Shown: one piece after another, positions 8,863 to 18,424 of the stretch
Numbering within the stretch: the stretch's first letter is position 1
Layout: every line of letters starts with the position of its first letter
The notes under the pieces: generated by a model
The model's input: the letters and a program-made list of their open reading frames with translations, nothing else
Databases searched by the model: none
Told to the model about the DNA's origin: nothing
Source of the DNA: Mycolicibacterium hassiacum DSM 44199
GTDB lineage: Bacteria > Actinomycetota > Actinomycetes > Mycobacteriales > Mycobacteriaceae
Reading direction: 5' to 3'
Assembly (NCBI RefSeq): GCF_900603025.1
Contig: NZ_LR026975.1
Location: 1,674,001-1,738,000, forward strand
DNA: 64,000 nucleotides
Program-made: the position numbers and the translations under genes

Positions 8863-8882
8863 GGGCCCGCTGGCAGGGGCCC
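8863..8882 (+). terminator. Possible hairpin between cysQ and mshC
   Basis: GGGCCC (8863-8868) can pair with GGGCCC (8877-8882) across an 8-nt loop, 44 bp after the cysQ stop. There is no U-tract, so it is at best a weak or mycobacterial-type terminator. Confidence 0.25.
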
Positions 8883-8957
8883 GGCGTGATCAGTTCTGTC
8901 TCGGTAGCGACGCACCATGGGGAGGCCGGTCTGAGCGAGCACCTTAAAGTCGACGCT

Positions 8958-10196
8958 ATGCATTCGTGGCCGGCTCCGACCGTCCCGGCGCTGCCGGGCC
9001 GCGGTCCGCAGTTGCGCCTGTACGACAGCGCCGACCGACAGATCCGACCGGTGGCGGCCGGGGAGACGGCCACCATGTACGTCTGCGGGATCACCCCGTA
9101 CGACGCCACCCACCTCGGTCACGCCGCGACGTACTTGGCCTTCGACCTGATCCACCGGTTATGGCTGGACGCCGGCCACCGGGTGCACTACGTGCAGAAC
9201 GTCACCGACGTGGACGACCCGCTGTTCGAGCGGGCCCAACGCGACGGCGTCGACTGGCGTGAGCTGGCCGAGCGGGAAACCGAGCTGTTCCGCACCGACA
9301 TGGCGGCGCTGCGGGTGCTGCCCCCGAAGGACTACGTCGCCGCCACCGACGCGATCGGCGAGGTCATCGAGATCGTCGAGAAGACGCTGGCCTCGGGAGC
9401 CGCCTACATCGTCGACGACGAGCAGTACCCGGATGTGTACTTCCGCGTCGACGCCACCCGCCAGTTCGGCTACGAATCCGGCTACGACCGCGACACCATG
9501 CTGCGGCTGTTCGCCGAACGCGGCGGCGATCCGGACCGTCCCGGCAAACGCGATCCGCTCGACGCGCTGATGTGGCGGGCGCAGCGGCCCGGCGAGCCCA
9601 GCTGGCCCGCACCGTTCGGACCCGGGCGGCCGGGCTGGCACGTCGAATGCGCCGCGATCGCCCTGAGCCGCATCGGCACCGGCCTCGACATTCAGGGCGG
9701 CGGCAGCGATCTGGTGTTCCCACATCACGAGTTCTCCGCCGCGCACGCCGAATGCGTCACCGGGGAACGCCGGTTCGCCCGCCACTACGTGCATGCCGGG
9801 ATGATCGGCTGGGACGGCCACAAGATGAGCAAGAGCCGCGGCAACCTGGTGCTGGTGTCGCGGTTGCGTGCCGCCGGGGTGGAACCGGCCGCGATCCGGC
9901 TCGGGCTGTTCGCCGGGCATTACCGCGCCGACCGGTTCTGGAGCGACGAGCTGCTGGCCGAGGCCAACGCCCGGCTGCACCGCTGGCGCAGCGCGGTCGC
10001 GCTGCCGGCCGGCCCGGACGCCACCGACGTCATCGCCCGGGTGCGCCGCTATCTGGCCGACGACCTTGACACACCGAAATCCCTTGCTGCCCTTGATGGT
10101 TGGGCTGCCGACGCGCTGGAGTACGGCGGCCACGACACCGAGGCGCCCAAACTGGTGGCCACCGCGGTCGACGCGCTGCTGGGCATCGAGTTGTAG
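8958..10196 (+). CDS. mshC: Cysteine--1-D-myo-inosityl 2-amino-2-deoxy-alpha-D-glucopyranoside ligase
   Basis: MshC joins cysteine to GlcN-Ins with ATP in mycothiol synthesis. It is a CysRS paralogue: Zn-binding Cys in [17 protein letters not shown] (with the HxGH signature), [22 protein letters not shown] and the KMSKS loop ([10 protein letters not shown]). 412 residues from ATG 8958 (MHSWPAP), which aligns with the known mycobacterial start; an in-frame GTG at 8886 would add a non-conserved extension. No C-terminal anticodon-binding domain is present, distinguishing it from CysRS. Confidence 0.96.
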   Translation: MHSWPAPTVPALPGRGPQLRLYDSADRQIRPVAAGETATMYVCGITPYDATHLGHAATYLAFDLIHRLWLDAGHRVHYVQNVTDVDDPLFERAQRDGVDWRELAERETELFRTDMAALRVLPPKDYVAATDAIGEVIEIVEKTLASGAAYIVDDEQYPDVYFRVDATRQFGYESGYDRDTMLRLFAERGGDPDRPGKRDPLDALMWRAQRPGEPSWPAPFGPGRPGWHVECAAIALSRIGTGLDIQGGGSDLVFPHHEFSAAHAECVTGERRFARHYVHAGMIGWDGHKMSKSRGNLVLVSRLRAAGVEPAAIRLGLFAGHYRADRFWSDELLAEANARLHRWRSAVALPAGPDATDVIARVRRYLADDLDTPKSLAALDGWAADALEYGGHDTEAPKLVATAVDALLGIEL

Positions 10197-10205
10197 TTTC
10201 GGGGA

Positions 10206-11099
10206 ATGGGATCGGTCACAGGAAAAGTCGTTCTGATCACCGGCGCCGCGAACGGCATCGGCGCCGAGGTCGCCGAGCGGCTGCACCGCAAGGCCGCCAA
10301 GCTCGTCCTGGTCGACCTCGACGAGGAGCGGCTCGAGCAGGTCGCACGCCGGCTGCGCGACAGCGGGGGACCCGACACCGTGCACACCGTCGTCGGCGAC
10401 GTCCGTGACTACGCGGCCATGCAGTCCGCCGCCGACCAGGGCGTCGAGCGGTTCGGCGGCATCGATGTGGTGATGGCCAACGCCGGGATCGCCACCTACG
10501 GGTCGGTGCTGCAGGTGGATCCGAAGGCGTTCCAGACGCTGATGGACGTCAACGTGGTCGGGGTGTTCAACACGGTGCGGGCCGCGCTGCCGTCGATCAT
10601 CGACCGCCGCGGCTACGTGCTGATCGTGTCGTCGGCGGCGGCCTACGCGGCCGCCCCCGGGATGGCGCCCTACGACGCCGCCAAGGCCGCGGTCGAGCAT
10701 TTCGCCAACGCGCTGCGGCTCGAGGTGGGCTATCGCGGCGTGGCCGTCGGGTCGGCGCACATGCTGTGGATCGACACCCCGCTGGTGCGGGAGAGCCGCG
10801 AGGATCTGCCCAGCAGCCGCGAGTCGTTGAGCCGGCTGCCCGGGCCGCTGGGCAGGACCACGTCGGTGGCCGAGTGCGCCGAGGCCTTCGTCGAGGGCAT
10901 CGAGCAGCGCAAACGTCAGATCAACTGTCCGCGGATCGTCGGGTTGCTGCGCTGGCTCAAACCGCTGCTGGCGTCGCCGCTCGGGGAGGCGGTCGCGGCG
11001 CGGGACGTGGCCGAGCTGCTGCCGCGGATGGACGCCGAGGTGGCCGCGCTGGGCCGGTCGATGAGTGCGCGCACCCAGGAGCTGGAGAACCGCGGCTGA
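10206..11099 (+). CDS. Short-chain dehydrogenase/reductase
   Basis: 297-residue classical SDR (Rv2129c-like). It has the NAD(P) motif TGAANGIG near residues 12-19, acidic VDLDEE after strand 2 (suggesting NAD preference), the NAG motif, and catalytic Ser and YxxxK in APYDAAKAA. The C-terminal 90 residues extend past the core, as in membrane-associated mycobacterial SDRs. It lies 9 bp after mshC and is convergent with the PAC2 gene. The substrate is unknown. Confidence 0.88.
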   Translation: MGSVTGKVVLITGAANGIGAEVAERLHRKAAKLVLVDLDEERLEQVARRLRDSGGPDTVHTVVGDVRDYAAMQSAADQGVERFGGIDVVMANAGIATYGSVLQVDPKAFQTLMDVNVVGVFNTVRAALPSIIDRRGYVLIVSSAAAYAAAPGMAPYDAAKAAVEHFANALRLEVGYRGVAVGSAHMLWIDTPLVRESREDLPSSRESLSRLPGPLGRTTSVAECAEAFVEGIEQRKRQINCPRIVGLLRWLKPLLASPLGEAVAARDVAELLPRMDAEVAALGRSMSARTQELENRG

Positions 11100-11124
11100 G
11101 GTGCGCGCTCGCGGGTAGCCGGAG

Positions 11125-11991
11125 TCACCGGAAGCCGGGGCCGCGTCGGCGCAGGTAGCGCTCGAACTCGGCGGCCAGCGCGTCGCCGTCGATCTTGCCG
11201 AGCACCTCGTGCATGTCCAGCTCGGCGGTGTCGCGTTCCTCCAGCGCCTGCACGTACTCGGCGATCTCGTCGTCCTCGGCGGTCATCTCGGTGACCGCCC
11301 GCTCCCACTCCTCGGCCTGCTGCGGCAGATCGGCCAGCGGCACCTCGATGTCGAGCACGTCCTCCACCCGGCGCAGCAGCGCGACGGTGGCCTTCGGGTT
11401 GGGCGGCTGCGACACGTAGTGCGGAACCGCCGCCCAGAACGTCACCGCCGGGATGCCGGCCTGCACGCACGCGTCCTGGAACACCCCGGCGATCCCGGTC
11501 GGGCCCTCGTAACGGGTCTCCTCCAGCCCGAACGCCCGCGCCGACTCGGGGGAGTAGGCCGCCCCGGACACCGGCACCGGCCGGGTGTGCGGCGTGTCGG
11601 CCAGCAGCGCCCCGAGGATCACCACGGTCTGCACGTTGAGCTTGTCGGCGATGGCCAGCAGCTCGGCGCAGAACGTGCGCCACCGCATGTTGGGTTCGAC
11701 CCCGTTCATCAGCACGATGTCGCGGTTCGACCCCGGCGGACGGCAGTGCGAGATCCGCATCGACGGCCACACCAGCTCACGGGTGACTCCGTCGACCTGG
11801 CGGATCACCGGCCGATTGACCTGGTAGTCGTAGTAGGACTCGTCATCGATCTCGAGGATCTGCTTGGCCTCCCAGATCGCGTCCAGGTGCTCCACCGCGT
11901 CACTGGCCGCGTCACCGGCGTCGTTCCAGCCTTCGAAGGCGGCGACGACGATCGTGTCGGTCAGTTCGGGCAGCCGGTCGCGGGGTGTCAC
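11125..11991 (-). CDS. PAC2 family protein
   Basis: 288-residue protein of the PAC2 (proteasome-assembly-chaperone-like) superfamily, starting at GTG 11991. The N-terminal AAFEGWNDAGDAAS is the family signature, and the centre (VVILGALLADTPHTRP; AVPHYVSQPPNPKATVALLRRVE) matches actinobacterial members (Rv2125-like). Its role in bacteria is unproven. The resemblance to eukaryotic proteasome chaperones is notable because the 20S proteasome genes are in this same window, but no direct link is shown. It is divergent from metH. Confidence 0.85.
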   Translation of the reverse strand: MTPRDRLPELTDTIVVAAFEGWNDAGDAASDAVEHLDAIWEAKQILEIDDESYYDYQVNRPVIRQVDGVTRELVWPSMRISHCRPPGSNRDIVLMNGVEPNMRWRTFCAELLAIADKLNVQTVVILGALLADTPHTRPVPVSGAAYSPESARAFGLEETRYEGPTGIAGVFQDACVQAGIPAVTFWAAVPHYVSQPPNPKATVALLRRVEDVLDIEVPLADLPQQAEEWERAVTEMTAEDDEIAEYVQALEERDTAELDMHEVLGKIDGDALAAEFERYLRRRGPGFR

Positions 11992-12085
11992 ACCGCCAGC
12001 GTAAGCCTTGTGCCGCGGCTAGGAGCGGCATCACCATACGGGTTGCGGTGCCGAACCGGACACCAACTGCGACTACCCTGGCGGC

Positions 12086-15000
12086 GTGACTGTTGTGAAC
12101 GATCGGGCGTACGACACCGACTTGCTTGACACCCTGGCCAAGCGGGTTGTGGTGGGTGACGGCGCGATGGGCACACAGCTGCAGGCCGCCGATCTCACGC
12201 TCGACGATTTCAACAACCTCGAAGGCTGCAACGAGATCCTCAACGAGACCCGGCCCGATGTGATCGAGAGAATCCACCGCGCCTATTTCGAGGCCGGTGC
12301 CGACGCGGTGGAGACCAACACCTTCGGCTGCAATATCAGCAACCTCGGCGACTACGACATCGCCGACCGCATTCGTGACCTGTCGCTGCGGGGTACCCGG
12401 ATCGCCCGGCGGGTCGCCGACGAGATGAGCACCCCGCAGCACAAGCGTTACGTGCTCGGCTCGATGGGGCCGGGCACCAAGCTGCCGACCCTGGGCCACA
12501 TCGAGTACACCGTGGTCCGGGACGCCTACATCGAGGCCGCACTCGGCATGCTCGAAGGCGGCGCCGACGCCATCCTCGTCGAGACCTGCCAGGACCTGCT
12601 GCAACTGAAGGCGGCGGTGCTCGGATCCCGCCGGGCGATGCGTCAGATCGGCCGCTACATCCCGATCATCGCCCACGTCACCGTGGAGACCACCGGCACC
12701 ATGCTGCTGGGCAGCGAGATCGGCGCGGCGCTGACCGCGGTCGAACCGCTCGGCGTAGACGTGATCGGGCTCAACTGCGCGACCGGCCCGGCCGAGATGA
12801 CCGAGCACCTGCGTTATCTGTCCCAGCACGCCCGCACCCCGATATCGGTGATGCCCAACGCGGGGCTGCCGGTGCTGGGCGCCAACGGCGCCGAGTACCC
12901 GCTCACCCCCGACGAGTTGGCCGAGGCGCTGTCGACGTTCATCACCGAGTACGGGCTGTCGCTGGTCGGCGGGTGCTGCGGCACCACGCCCGAACACATC
13001 CGCCGGGTCGCCGAGGCGGTGCCGGGGCTGCGGCGCGCCGAACGCAACCCTGACCACGAGCCGGCGCTGTCGTCGCTGTACACCTCGGTCCCGTTCCACC
13101 AGGACGCGTCGGTGCTGATGATCGGCGAGCGCACCAACGCCAACGGCTCGAAGGCGTTCCGGGAGGCGATGCTCGCCGAGGACTGGCAGCGCTGCCTCGA
13201 CATCGCCAAGGAGCAGACCCGCGACGGCGCGCACGTGCTGGACCTGTGCGTCGACTATGTCGGCCGCGACGGGGTGGCCGACATGACGGCGCTGGCCGGC
13301 CGGCTGGCGACGGCCTCGACGCTGCCGATCATGCTGGACTCCACCGAGACCGCGGTGCTGCGGGCCGGGCTGGAACGGCTCGGCGGCCGCTGCGCGGTCA
13401 ACTCGGTGAACTACGAGGACGGCGACGGTCCGGAGTCGCGGTTCCACAAGACGATGGAGCTGGTCGCCGAGCACGGCGCGGCCGTGGTGGCGCTGACCAT
13501 CGACGAGGAGGGCCAGGCCCGCACCGCCGAGAAGAAGGTCGAGATCGCCGAGCGGCTGATCGCCGACATCACCGGCAACTGGGGCCTGGACGAGTCGTCG
13601 ATCCTCATCGACACGCTGACCTTCACGATCTGCACCGGCCAGGAGGAGTCCCGCCGCGACGGCATCGAGACCATCGAGGCGATCCGCGAGATCAAACGCC
13701 GCCATCCCCGGGTGCTGACCACGCTGGGGTTGTCCAACATCTCGTTCGGGCTCAATCCGGCCGCGCGCCAAGTGCTCAACTCGGTGTTCCTGCACGAGTG
13801 CCGGCAGGCGGGGCTGGACTCGGCGATCGTGCACGCCAGCAAGATCCTGCCGATGAACCGGATCGACGAGCGCCAGCGTGAGGTCGCGCTCGATCTCATC
13901 TACGACCGGCGCCGCGACGGGTACGACCCGCTGCAGGAACTGATGGCGATGTTCGAAGGGGTGTCGGCCGCCTCGTCGCGGGAGTCGCGCGCCGCCGAAC
14001 TCGCCAAACTGCCCGTGCTGGAACGGCTCGCGCAGCGCATCGTCGACGGTGAACGCAACGGGCTGGAGGCCGATCTCGACGAGGCGATGCAGCTCAAGCC
14101 GCCGCTGGACATCATCAACGACAACCTGCTGGCCGGCATGAAGGTCGTCGGCGAGCTGTTCGGCTCCGGGCAGATGCAGCTGCCGTTCGTGCTGCAGTCG
14201 GCCGAGGTGATGAAGGCCGCCGTCGCCTACCTCGAACCGCACATGGAGAAGAAGGAGGACGACGCGGGCAAGGGCCGCATCGTGCTGGCCACCGTCAAGG
14301 GCGATGTGCACGACATCGGCAAGAACCTCGTCGACATCATCCTGAGCAACAACGGCTACGAGGTCGTCAACATCGGCATCAAGCAGCCGATCAGCACCAT
14401 CCTCGAGGTCGCCGAGGACAAGCGCGCCGATGTGATCGGCATGTCGGGGCTGCTGGTGAAGTCCACGGTGGTGATGAAGGAGAACCTCGAGGAGATGAAC
14501 CTCCGTGGGGTGGCGCAGAAGTACCCCGTGCTGCTCGGCGGTGCGGCGCTCACCCGCGGCTACGTCGAGGACGACCTCGCCGAGATCTACGAGGGCGAGG
14601 TGTATTACGCCCGCGACGCGTTCGAGGGGCTGCGGTTGATGGACCGCATCATGGCCGCCAAACGTGGTCAGGTGGCCGACCCGGACAGCCCCGAGGCGAT
14701 CGCCGCCCGGGAGAAGGAGGCCGAACGCAAGGCCCGTCGGGCCCGGTCGAAGCGCATTGCGGCCGAACGCAAAGCCAAGGAGGCGCCGGTCGTGGTGCCG
14801 GAGCGCTCCGACGTGGCAGCCGACGTGCCGGTGCCCGAGCCGCCGTTCTGGGGCACCCGGGTGGTCAAGGGCGTCGCGGTGGCCGACTACGCGGCCACCC
14901 TCGACGAGCGGGCGCTGTTCCTCGGCCAGTGGGGGCTGCGCGGCGCGCGCGGCGGCAGCGGCCCGACCTACGAGGAGCTGGTGGAGACCGAGGGCCGGCC

Positions 15001-15661
15001 CCGGCTGCGGTACTGGCTGGACCGGCTGGCCACCGAGGGCATCCTCGCGCACGCGGCGGTGGTGTACGGCTACTTCCCGGCGGTGTCGGAGGGCAACGAC
15101 GTCATCGTGCTGACCGAGCCGAAACCCGATGCGCCGGAACGGCTTCGGTTCAGCTTCCCGCGTCAGCAGCGGGACCGGTTCCTGTGCATCGCCGATTTCA
15201 TCCGGTCCCGGACGCTGGCCGTCGAGCGCGGGCAGGTCGATGTGCTGCCGTTCCAGCTGGTGACCATGGGGCAGCCGATCGCCGACTTCGCCAACGAGCT
15301 GTTCGGAGCCAACGCCTACCGCGACTACCTCGAGGTGCACGGCCTGGGGGTGCAGCTCACCGAGGCGCTGGCCGAGTACTGGCACCGCCGCATCCGCGAG
15401 GAGCTGCGGTTCGGCTCGCGCACCATGGCCGCGGAGGATCCCGAATCGGTCGAGGACTACTTCAAACTCGGCTACCGGGGCGCGCGGTTCTCGTTCGGCT
15501 ACGGCGCCTGCCCGAACCTCGAGGATCGGGTGAAGATGGTGCAGCTGCTCGAACCCGAGCGCATCGGTGTCACCCTGTCCGAGGAGCTGCAGCTGCATCC
15601 GGAACAGTCGACCGACGCGTTCGTGCTGCACCACCCCGAGGCGAAGTACTTCAACACCTGA
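12086..15661 (+). CDS. metH: Cobalamin-dependent methionine synthase
   Basis: MetH transfers a methyl group from methyltetrahydrofolate to homocysteine through methylcobalamin. 1191 residues, full length, with all modules: homocysteine domain with Zn ligands C231 (GLNCATGP), C297 and C298 (GGCCGTTP); pterin domain from about 345 (MIGERTNANGS); cobalamin cap and binding domain with base-off His742 in GDVHDIGKN; a charged linker near 870-910; and the AdoMet reactivation domain to the C-terminus (RFSFGYGACPNLED). GTG start at 12086. No cobalamin riboswitch fits the 94-bp upstream gap. The cob genes later in the window supply its cofactor. Confidence 0.98.
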   Translation: MTVVNDRAYDTDLLDTLAKRVVVGDGAMGTQLQAADLTLDDFNNLEGCNEILNETRPDVIERIHRAYFEAGADAVETNTFGCNISNLGDYDIADRIRDLSLRGTRIARRVADEMSTPQHKRYVLGSMGPGTKLPTLGHIEYTVVRDAYIEAALGMLEGGADAILVETCQDLLQLKAAVLGSRRAMRQIGRYIPIIAHVTVETTGTMLLGSEIGAALTAVEPLGVDVIGLNCATGPAEMTEHLRYLSQHARTPISVMPNAGLPVLGANGAEYPLTPDELAEALSTFITEYGLSLVGGCCGTTPEHIRRVAEAVPGLRRAERNPDHEPALSSLYTSVPFHQDASVLMIGERTNANGSKAFREAMLAEDWQRCLDIAKEQTRDGAHVLDLCVDYVGRDGVADMTALAGRLATASTLPIMLDSTETAVLRAGLERLGGRCAVNSVNYEDGDGPESRFHKTMELVAEHGAAVVALTIDEEGQARTAEKKVEIAERLIADITGNWGLDESSILIDTLTFTICTGQEESRRDGIETIEAIREIKRRHPRVLTTLGLSNISFGLNPAARQVLNSVFLHECRQAGLDSAIVHASKILPMNRIDERQREVALDLIYDRRRDGYDPLQELMAMFEGVSAASSRESRAAELAKLPVLERLAQRIVDGERNGLEADLDEAMQLKPPLDIINDNLLAGMKVVGELFGSGQMQLPFVLQSAEVMKAAVAYLEPHMEKKEDDAGKGRIVLATVKGDVHDIGKNLVDIILSNNGYEVVNIGIKQPISTILEVAEDKRADVIGMSGLLVKSTVVMKENLEEMNLRGVAQKYPVLLGGAALTRGYVEDDLAEIYEGEVYYARDAFEGLRLMDRIMAAKRGQVADPDSPEAIAAREKEAERKARRARSKRIAAERKAKEAPVVVPERSDVAADVPVPEPPFWGTRVVKGVAVADYAATLDERALFLGQWGLRGARGGSGPTYEELVETEGRPRLRYWLDRLATEGILAHAAVVYGYFPAVSEGNDVIVLTEPKPDAPERLRFSFPRQQRDRFLCIADFIRSRTLAVERGQVDVLPFQLVTMGQPIADFANELFGANAYRDYLEVHGLGVQLTEALAEYWHRRIREELRFGSRTMAAEDPESVEDYFKLGYRGARFSFGYGACPNLEDRVKMVQLLEPERIGVTLSEELQLHPEQSTDAFVLHHPEAKYFNT

Positions 15662-15779
15662 CCACCGGCGGGCCGGGGCGCGAATACCGCTGGCGCCCAG
15701 CGTGATATGGTGATCTGCGACACAGTTCCCGGGATGGTCTGATTTCGGCCCGACGAGTGGCCCGTGACAGAATCGGGTC

Positions 15780-16466
15780 ATGCGAGCGGTGCTGTGGGAC
15801 ATGGACGGCACCCTCGTCGACTCCGAGAAGCTCTGGGACATCTCGCTGGCCGCGCTGTACGAACGGCACGGCGGCGAACTGACACCCGAGGTGCGCACCG
15901 CGCTGGTCGGCAGTTCGGCGGAGAACACCATCCGGACGGTGTTCGCCGATCTGGGTCTCGATCCCGACCCGGCCGCGATGGCCGAGGCCGACCGCTGGTT
16001 GCACGACTACACCGCGGAGTTGTTCGAGCAGGGGCTGATGTGGCGCGACGGCGCCCGCGAGCTGTTGGAATCTCTTGCTGCCGAAGATATTCCGATGGCA
16101 CTGGTGACCAACACGCAGCGGGCGTTGACCGAGCGGGCGCTGCGGACCATCGGCCGGGAGTTCTTCGCCGCGACGGTCTGCGGTGACGAGGTCGCTCGCG
16201 GCAAGCCCGCCCCCGACCCGTACCGGCGCGCCGCGGAGCTGCTGGACCTGCCGGCCGCGGCATGCCTGGCGGTCGAGGACTCGGTCACCGGGGTGGCCGC
16301 CGCCGAGAGCGCCGGATGCCCGGTGCTGGTGGTGCCGCACCACGTCGAGGTGCCGCCCGGCCCGCTGCGCTTCCACATCGGCTCGCTGGCCGAGGTCATG
16401 GTGGATGACCTGCGCCGGATCCATGCCCGTCTGCACGCCCGGGTGCATCGGAACGGGTCCGGTTGA
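15780..16466 (+). CDS. HAD-superfamily phosphatase, beta-phosphoglucomutase-like
   Basis: 228-residue haloacid-dehalogenase hydrolase. It has motif I DMDGTLVDSE with catalytic Asp7 and Asp9, motif II VTNTQ, motif III Lys in RGKPAPDPY, and motif IV VEDSVTG. The cap is helical (C1 type), as in beta-phosphoglucomutase or phosphoglycolate/sugar-phosphate phosphatases. ATG start. It lies 118 bp after metH and before a sugar-porter gene, which suggests a sugar-phosphate substrate, but this is inference. Confidence 0.85.
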   Translation: MRAVLWDMDGTLVDSEKLWDISLAALYERHGGELTPEVRTALVGSSAENTIRTVFADLGLDPDPAAMAEADRWLHDYTAELFEQGLMWRDGARELLESLAAEDIPMALVTNTQRALTERALRTIGREFFAATVCGDEVARGKPAPDPYRRAAELLDLPAAACLAVEDSVTGVAAAESAGCPVLVVPHHVEVPPGPLRFHIGSLAEVMVDDLRRIHARLHARVHRNGSG

Positions 16467-16550
16467 CCCGTCCGTTGGACGAAGTTCCTGACGCCCGGAC
16501 CGCGGGTTACTAATGTGACGCTGGTCACCACCTGCGGAAAGGGGGGGCGC

Positions 16551-18020
16551 ATGGCCCACGGACCGGACGGTGAGCCCGCGCCCACCGAGTATCCGGCGAT
16601 GTATCCGGCGATCGAGCACGAGCACTCCGAGCACACCGGGCGGGTGGTGCGCATCGCGGCGGTGGCCGCCCTCGGCGGCCTGCTGTTCGGGTACGACAGC
16701 GCGGTCATCAACGGCGCCGTGCTCGCGGTGCGCGACCACTTCGGTATCGGCGAGTTCCCGCTCGGCGTGGCGGTCGCCGCTGCGCTGATCGGTGCGGCGA
16801 TCGGCGCGGTCACCGCCGGCCGGCTGGCCGACCGGGTCGGGCGGCTGGCGGTGATGAAGTTGGCGGCGGTGTTGTTCCTCGCCAGCGCGTTCGGCACCGG
16901 GCTGGCGGTCGACATCTGGATGTTCGGCGCGTTCCGGGTGGTGGGCGGCCTCGGGGTGGGGGTCGCGTCGGTGATCGCGCCGGCCTACATCGCCGAGACG
17001 TCTCCGCCGGGCATCCGGGGCCGGCTGGGGTCGCTGCAACAACTGGCGATCGTCCTGGGCATCTTCGTTTCGCTGGCCGTCGACGCGCTGCTGGCCCATC
17101 TCGCCGGCGGCTCCCGCGAGGAGCTGTGGCTGAACCTGGAGGCCTGGCGGTGGATGTTCATCGTGATGGCGGTCCCGGCCGTGCTGTACGGGGCGCTGGC
17201 CTACACCATCCCCGAGTCACCCCGGTATCTGGTGGCCACCTACCGCATTCCCGAGGCGCGCCGGGTACTGACCGCGTTGTTGGGCACCAAGAACCTCGAG
17301 CTGACCATCAACCGGATCCAGGAGTCGCTGCAGACCGACCGGTCGCCGTCGTGGTCCGATCTGCGCAAGCCGACCGGCGGAATCTACGGCATCGTCTGGG
17401 TCGGTGTCGCGCTGTCGGTGTTCCAGCAGTTCGTCGGCATCAACGTGATCTTCTACTACTCGAACGTGCTGTGGGAGTCGGTCGGTTTCGGCGAGAGCCA
17501 GGCGTTCCTGATCACCGTGATCACCTCGGTGACCAACATCCTCACCACCTTGGTCGCGATCGGGCTGATCGACAAGGTCGGCCGCAAGCCGCTGCTGCTG
17601 ACCGGCTCGGCGGGGATGACGGTGACCCTCGGCACGCTGGCGCTGATCTTCGGCACCGCGCCGGTGGCCGACGGTCAACCGCAGCTCGACGGGCTCACCG
17701 GCCCGATAGCGTTGGTCGCGGCGAACCTGTTCGTGGTGTTCTTCGGGATGTCGTGGGGACCGGTGGTGTGGGTGTTGCTGGGGGAGATGTTCCCCAACCG
17801 GATCCGTGCCGCCGCGCTGGGCGTGGCCGCCGCCGCGCAGTGGGTGGCCAACTGTGCGGTGACGGTGTCGTTCCCGGCGCTCAGCGCCTTCTCGCTCGGG
17901 CTGGCGTACGGCCTTTACACCGCGTTCGCGGTGCTGTCGCTGATCTTCGTGTGGCAACGGGTCGACGAGACCAAGGGCAAACAGCTCGAGGACATGCACG
18001 CCGACGCGCTGCGTCACTGA
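16551..18020 (+). CDS. Sugar-porter MFS transporter
   Basis: 489-residue 12-TM permease of the MFS sugar porter family. Signatures: GRLADRVGRLA in loop 2-3, PESPRYL after TM6, QQFVGINVIFYYSN in TM7 (sugar-contacting QQ...N), DKVGRKPLLL in loop 8-9, and VDETKGKQLE at the end. ATG 16551 directly follows an AAAGGGGGGG RBS, so it is preferred over the in-frame GTG at 16515. The gene lies in the metH-hisE interval where M. smegmatis has sugar-permease genes, and it may be an orthologue of a glucose permease; the specificity is not shown. Confidence 0.88.
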   Translation: MAHGPDGEPAPTEYPAMYPAIEHEHSEHTGRVVRIAAVAALGGLLFGYDSAVINGAVLAVRDHFGIGEFPLGVAVAAALIGAAIGAVTAGRLADRVGRLAVMKLAAVLFLASAFGTGLAVDIWMFGAFRVVGGLGVGVASVIAPAYIAETSPPGIRGRLGSLQQLAIVLGIFVSLAVDALLAHLAGGSREELWLNLEAWRWMFIVMAVPAVLYGALAYTIPESPRYLVATYRIPEARRVLTALLGTKNLELTINRIQESLQTDRSPSWSDLRKPTGGIYGIVWVGVALSVFQQFVGINVIFYYSNVLWESVGFGESQAFLITVITSVTNILTTLVAIGLIDKVGRKPLLLTGSAGMTVTLGTLALIFGTAPVADGQPQLDGLTGPIALVAANLFVVFFGMSWGPVVWVLLGEMFPNRIRAAALGVAAAAQWVANCAVTVSFPALSAFSLGLAYGLYTAFAVLSLIFVWQRVDETKGKQLEDMHADALRH

Positions 18021-18142
18021 TGATCGTCGCTGATTGCCCGCGGGTCGAGAACGTAGCGCCGCACACTCTGGGTTCGTAAGGCGGCATCCCCGATCGAGCT
18101 GCCGCTGCTGCACCCGGGTGTGCGCAGCTCTTTGTGCCCGGC

Positions 18143-18424
18143 ATGAAACAATTCCTGCTCGTGAAGACGTTCGACGCGCTGTTCGCCGAGTTGAGCGAGA
18201 AGGCGCGTACCCGGCCGGCGGGCAGCGGCACCGTCGCCGCCCTCGACGGCGGTGTGCACGGGCTCGGCAAGAAGATCCTCGAGGAAGCGGGCGAGGTCTG
18301 GCTGGCCGCCGAGCACGAGAGCGACGAGGCCCTGGCCGAGGAGATCAGCCAGCTGCTGTACTGGACCCAGGTGCTCATGATCGCCCGCGGCCTGACCCTC
18401 GACGACGTCTACGCGAAACTGTGA
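18143..18424 (+). CDS. hisE: Phosphoribosyl-ATP pyrophosphatase
   Basis: HisE hydrolyses phosphoribosyl-ATP to phosphoribosyl-AMP and PPi, step 2 of histidine synthesis. 93 residues, all-alpha MazG-like fold with the acidic metal-binding stretch [19 protein letters not shown] and [15 protein letters not shown] 18143 matches the length of the M. tuberculosis enzyme. The stop overlaps the hisG start (TGATG), so the pair is co-translated. Confidence 0.96.
   Translation: MKQFLLVKTFDALFAELSEKARTRPAGSGTVAALDGGVHGLGKKILEEAGEVWLAAEHESDEALAEEISQLLYWTQVLMIARGLTLDDVYAKL

Noticed and set aside
11992..12085. Cobalamin riboswitch upstream of metH or the cob genes
   Set aside because: The metH leader is under 100 bp and the cob genes overlap or nearly touch. 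No B12-box-like conserved core was seen in any of these gaps.
11912..15931. A 1339-codon open frame on the minus strand opposite metH, and similar long antisense frames opposite mpa, dop, pafA and helY
   Set aside because: These are mirror frames created by high-GC codon use; their products are His/Arg/Gly-rich without domains, while the opposite strand encodes clear conserved proteins.
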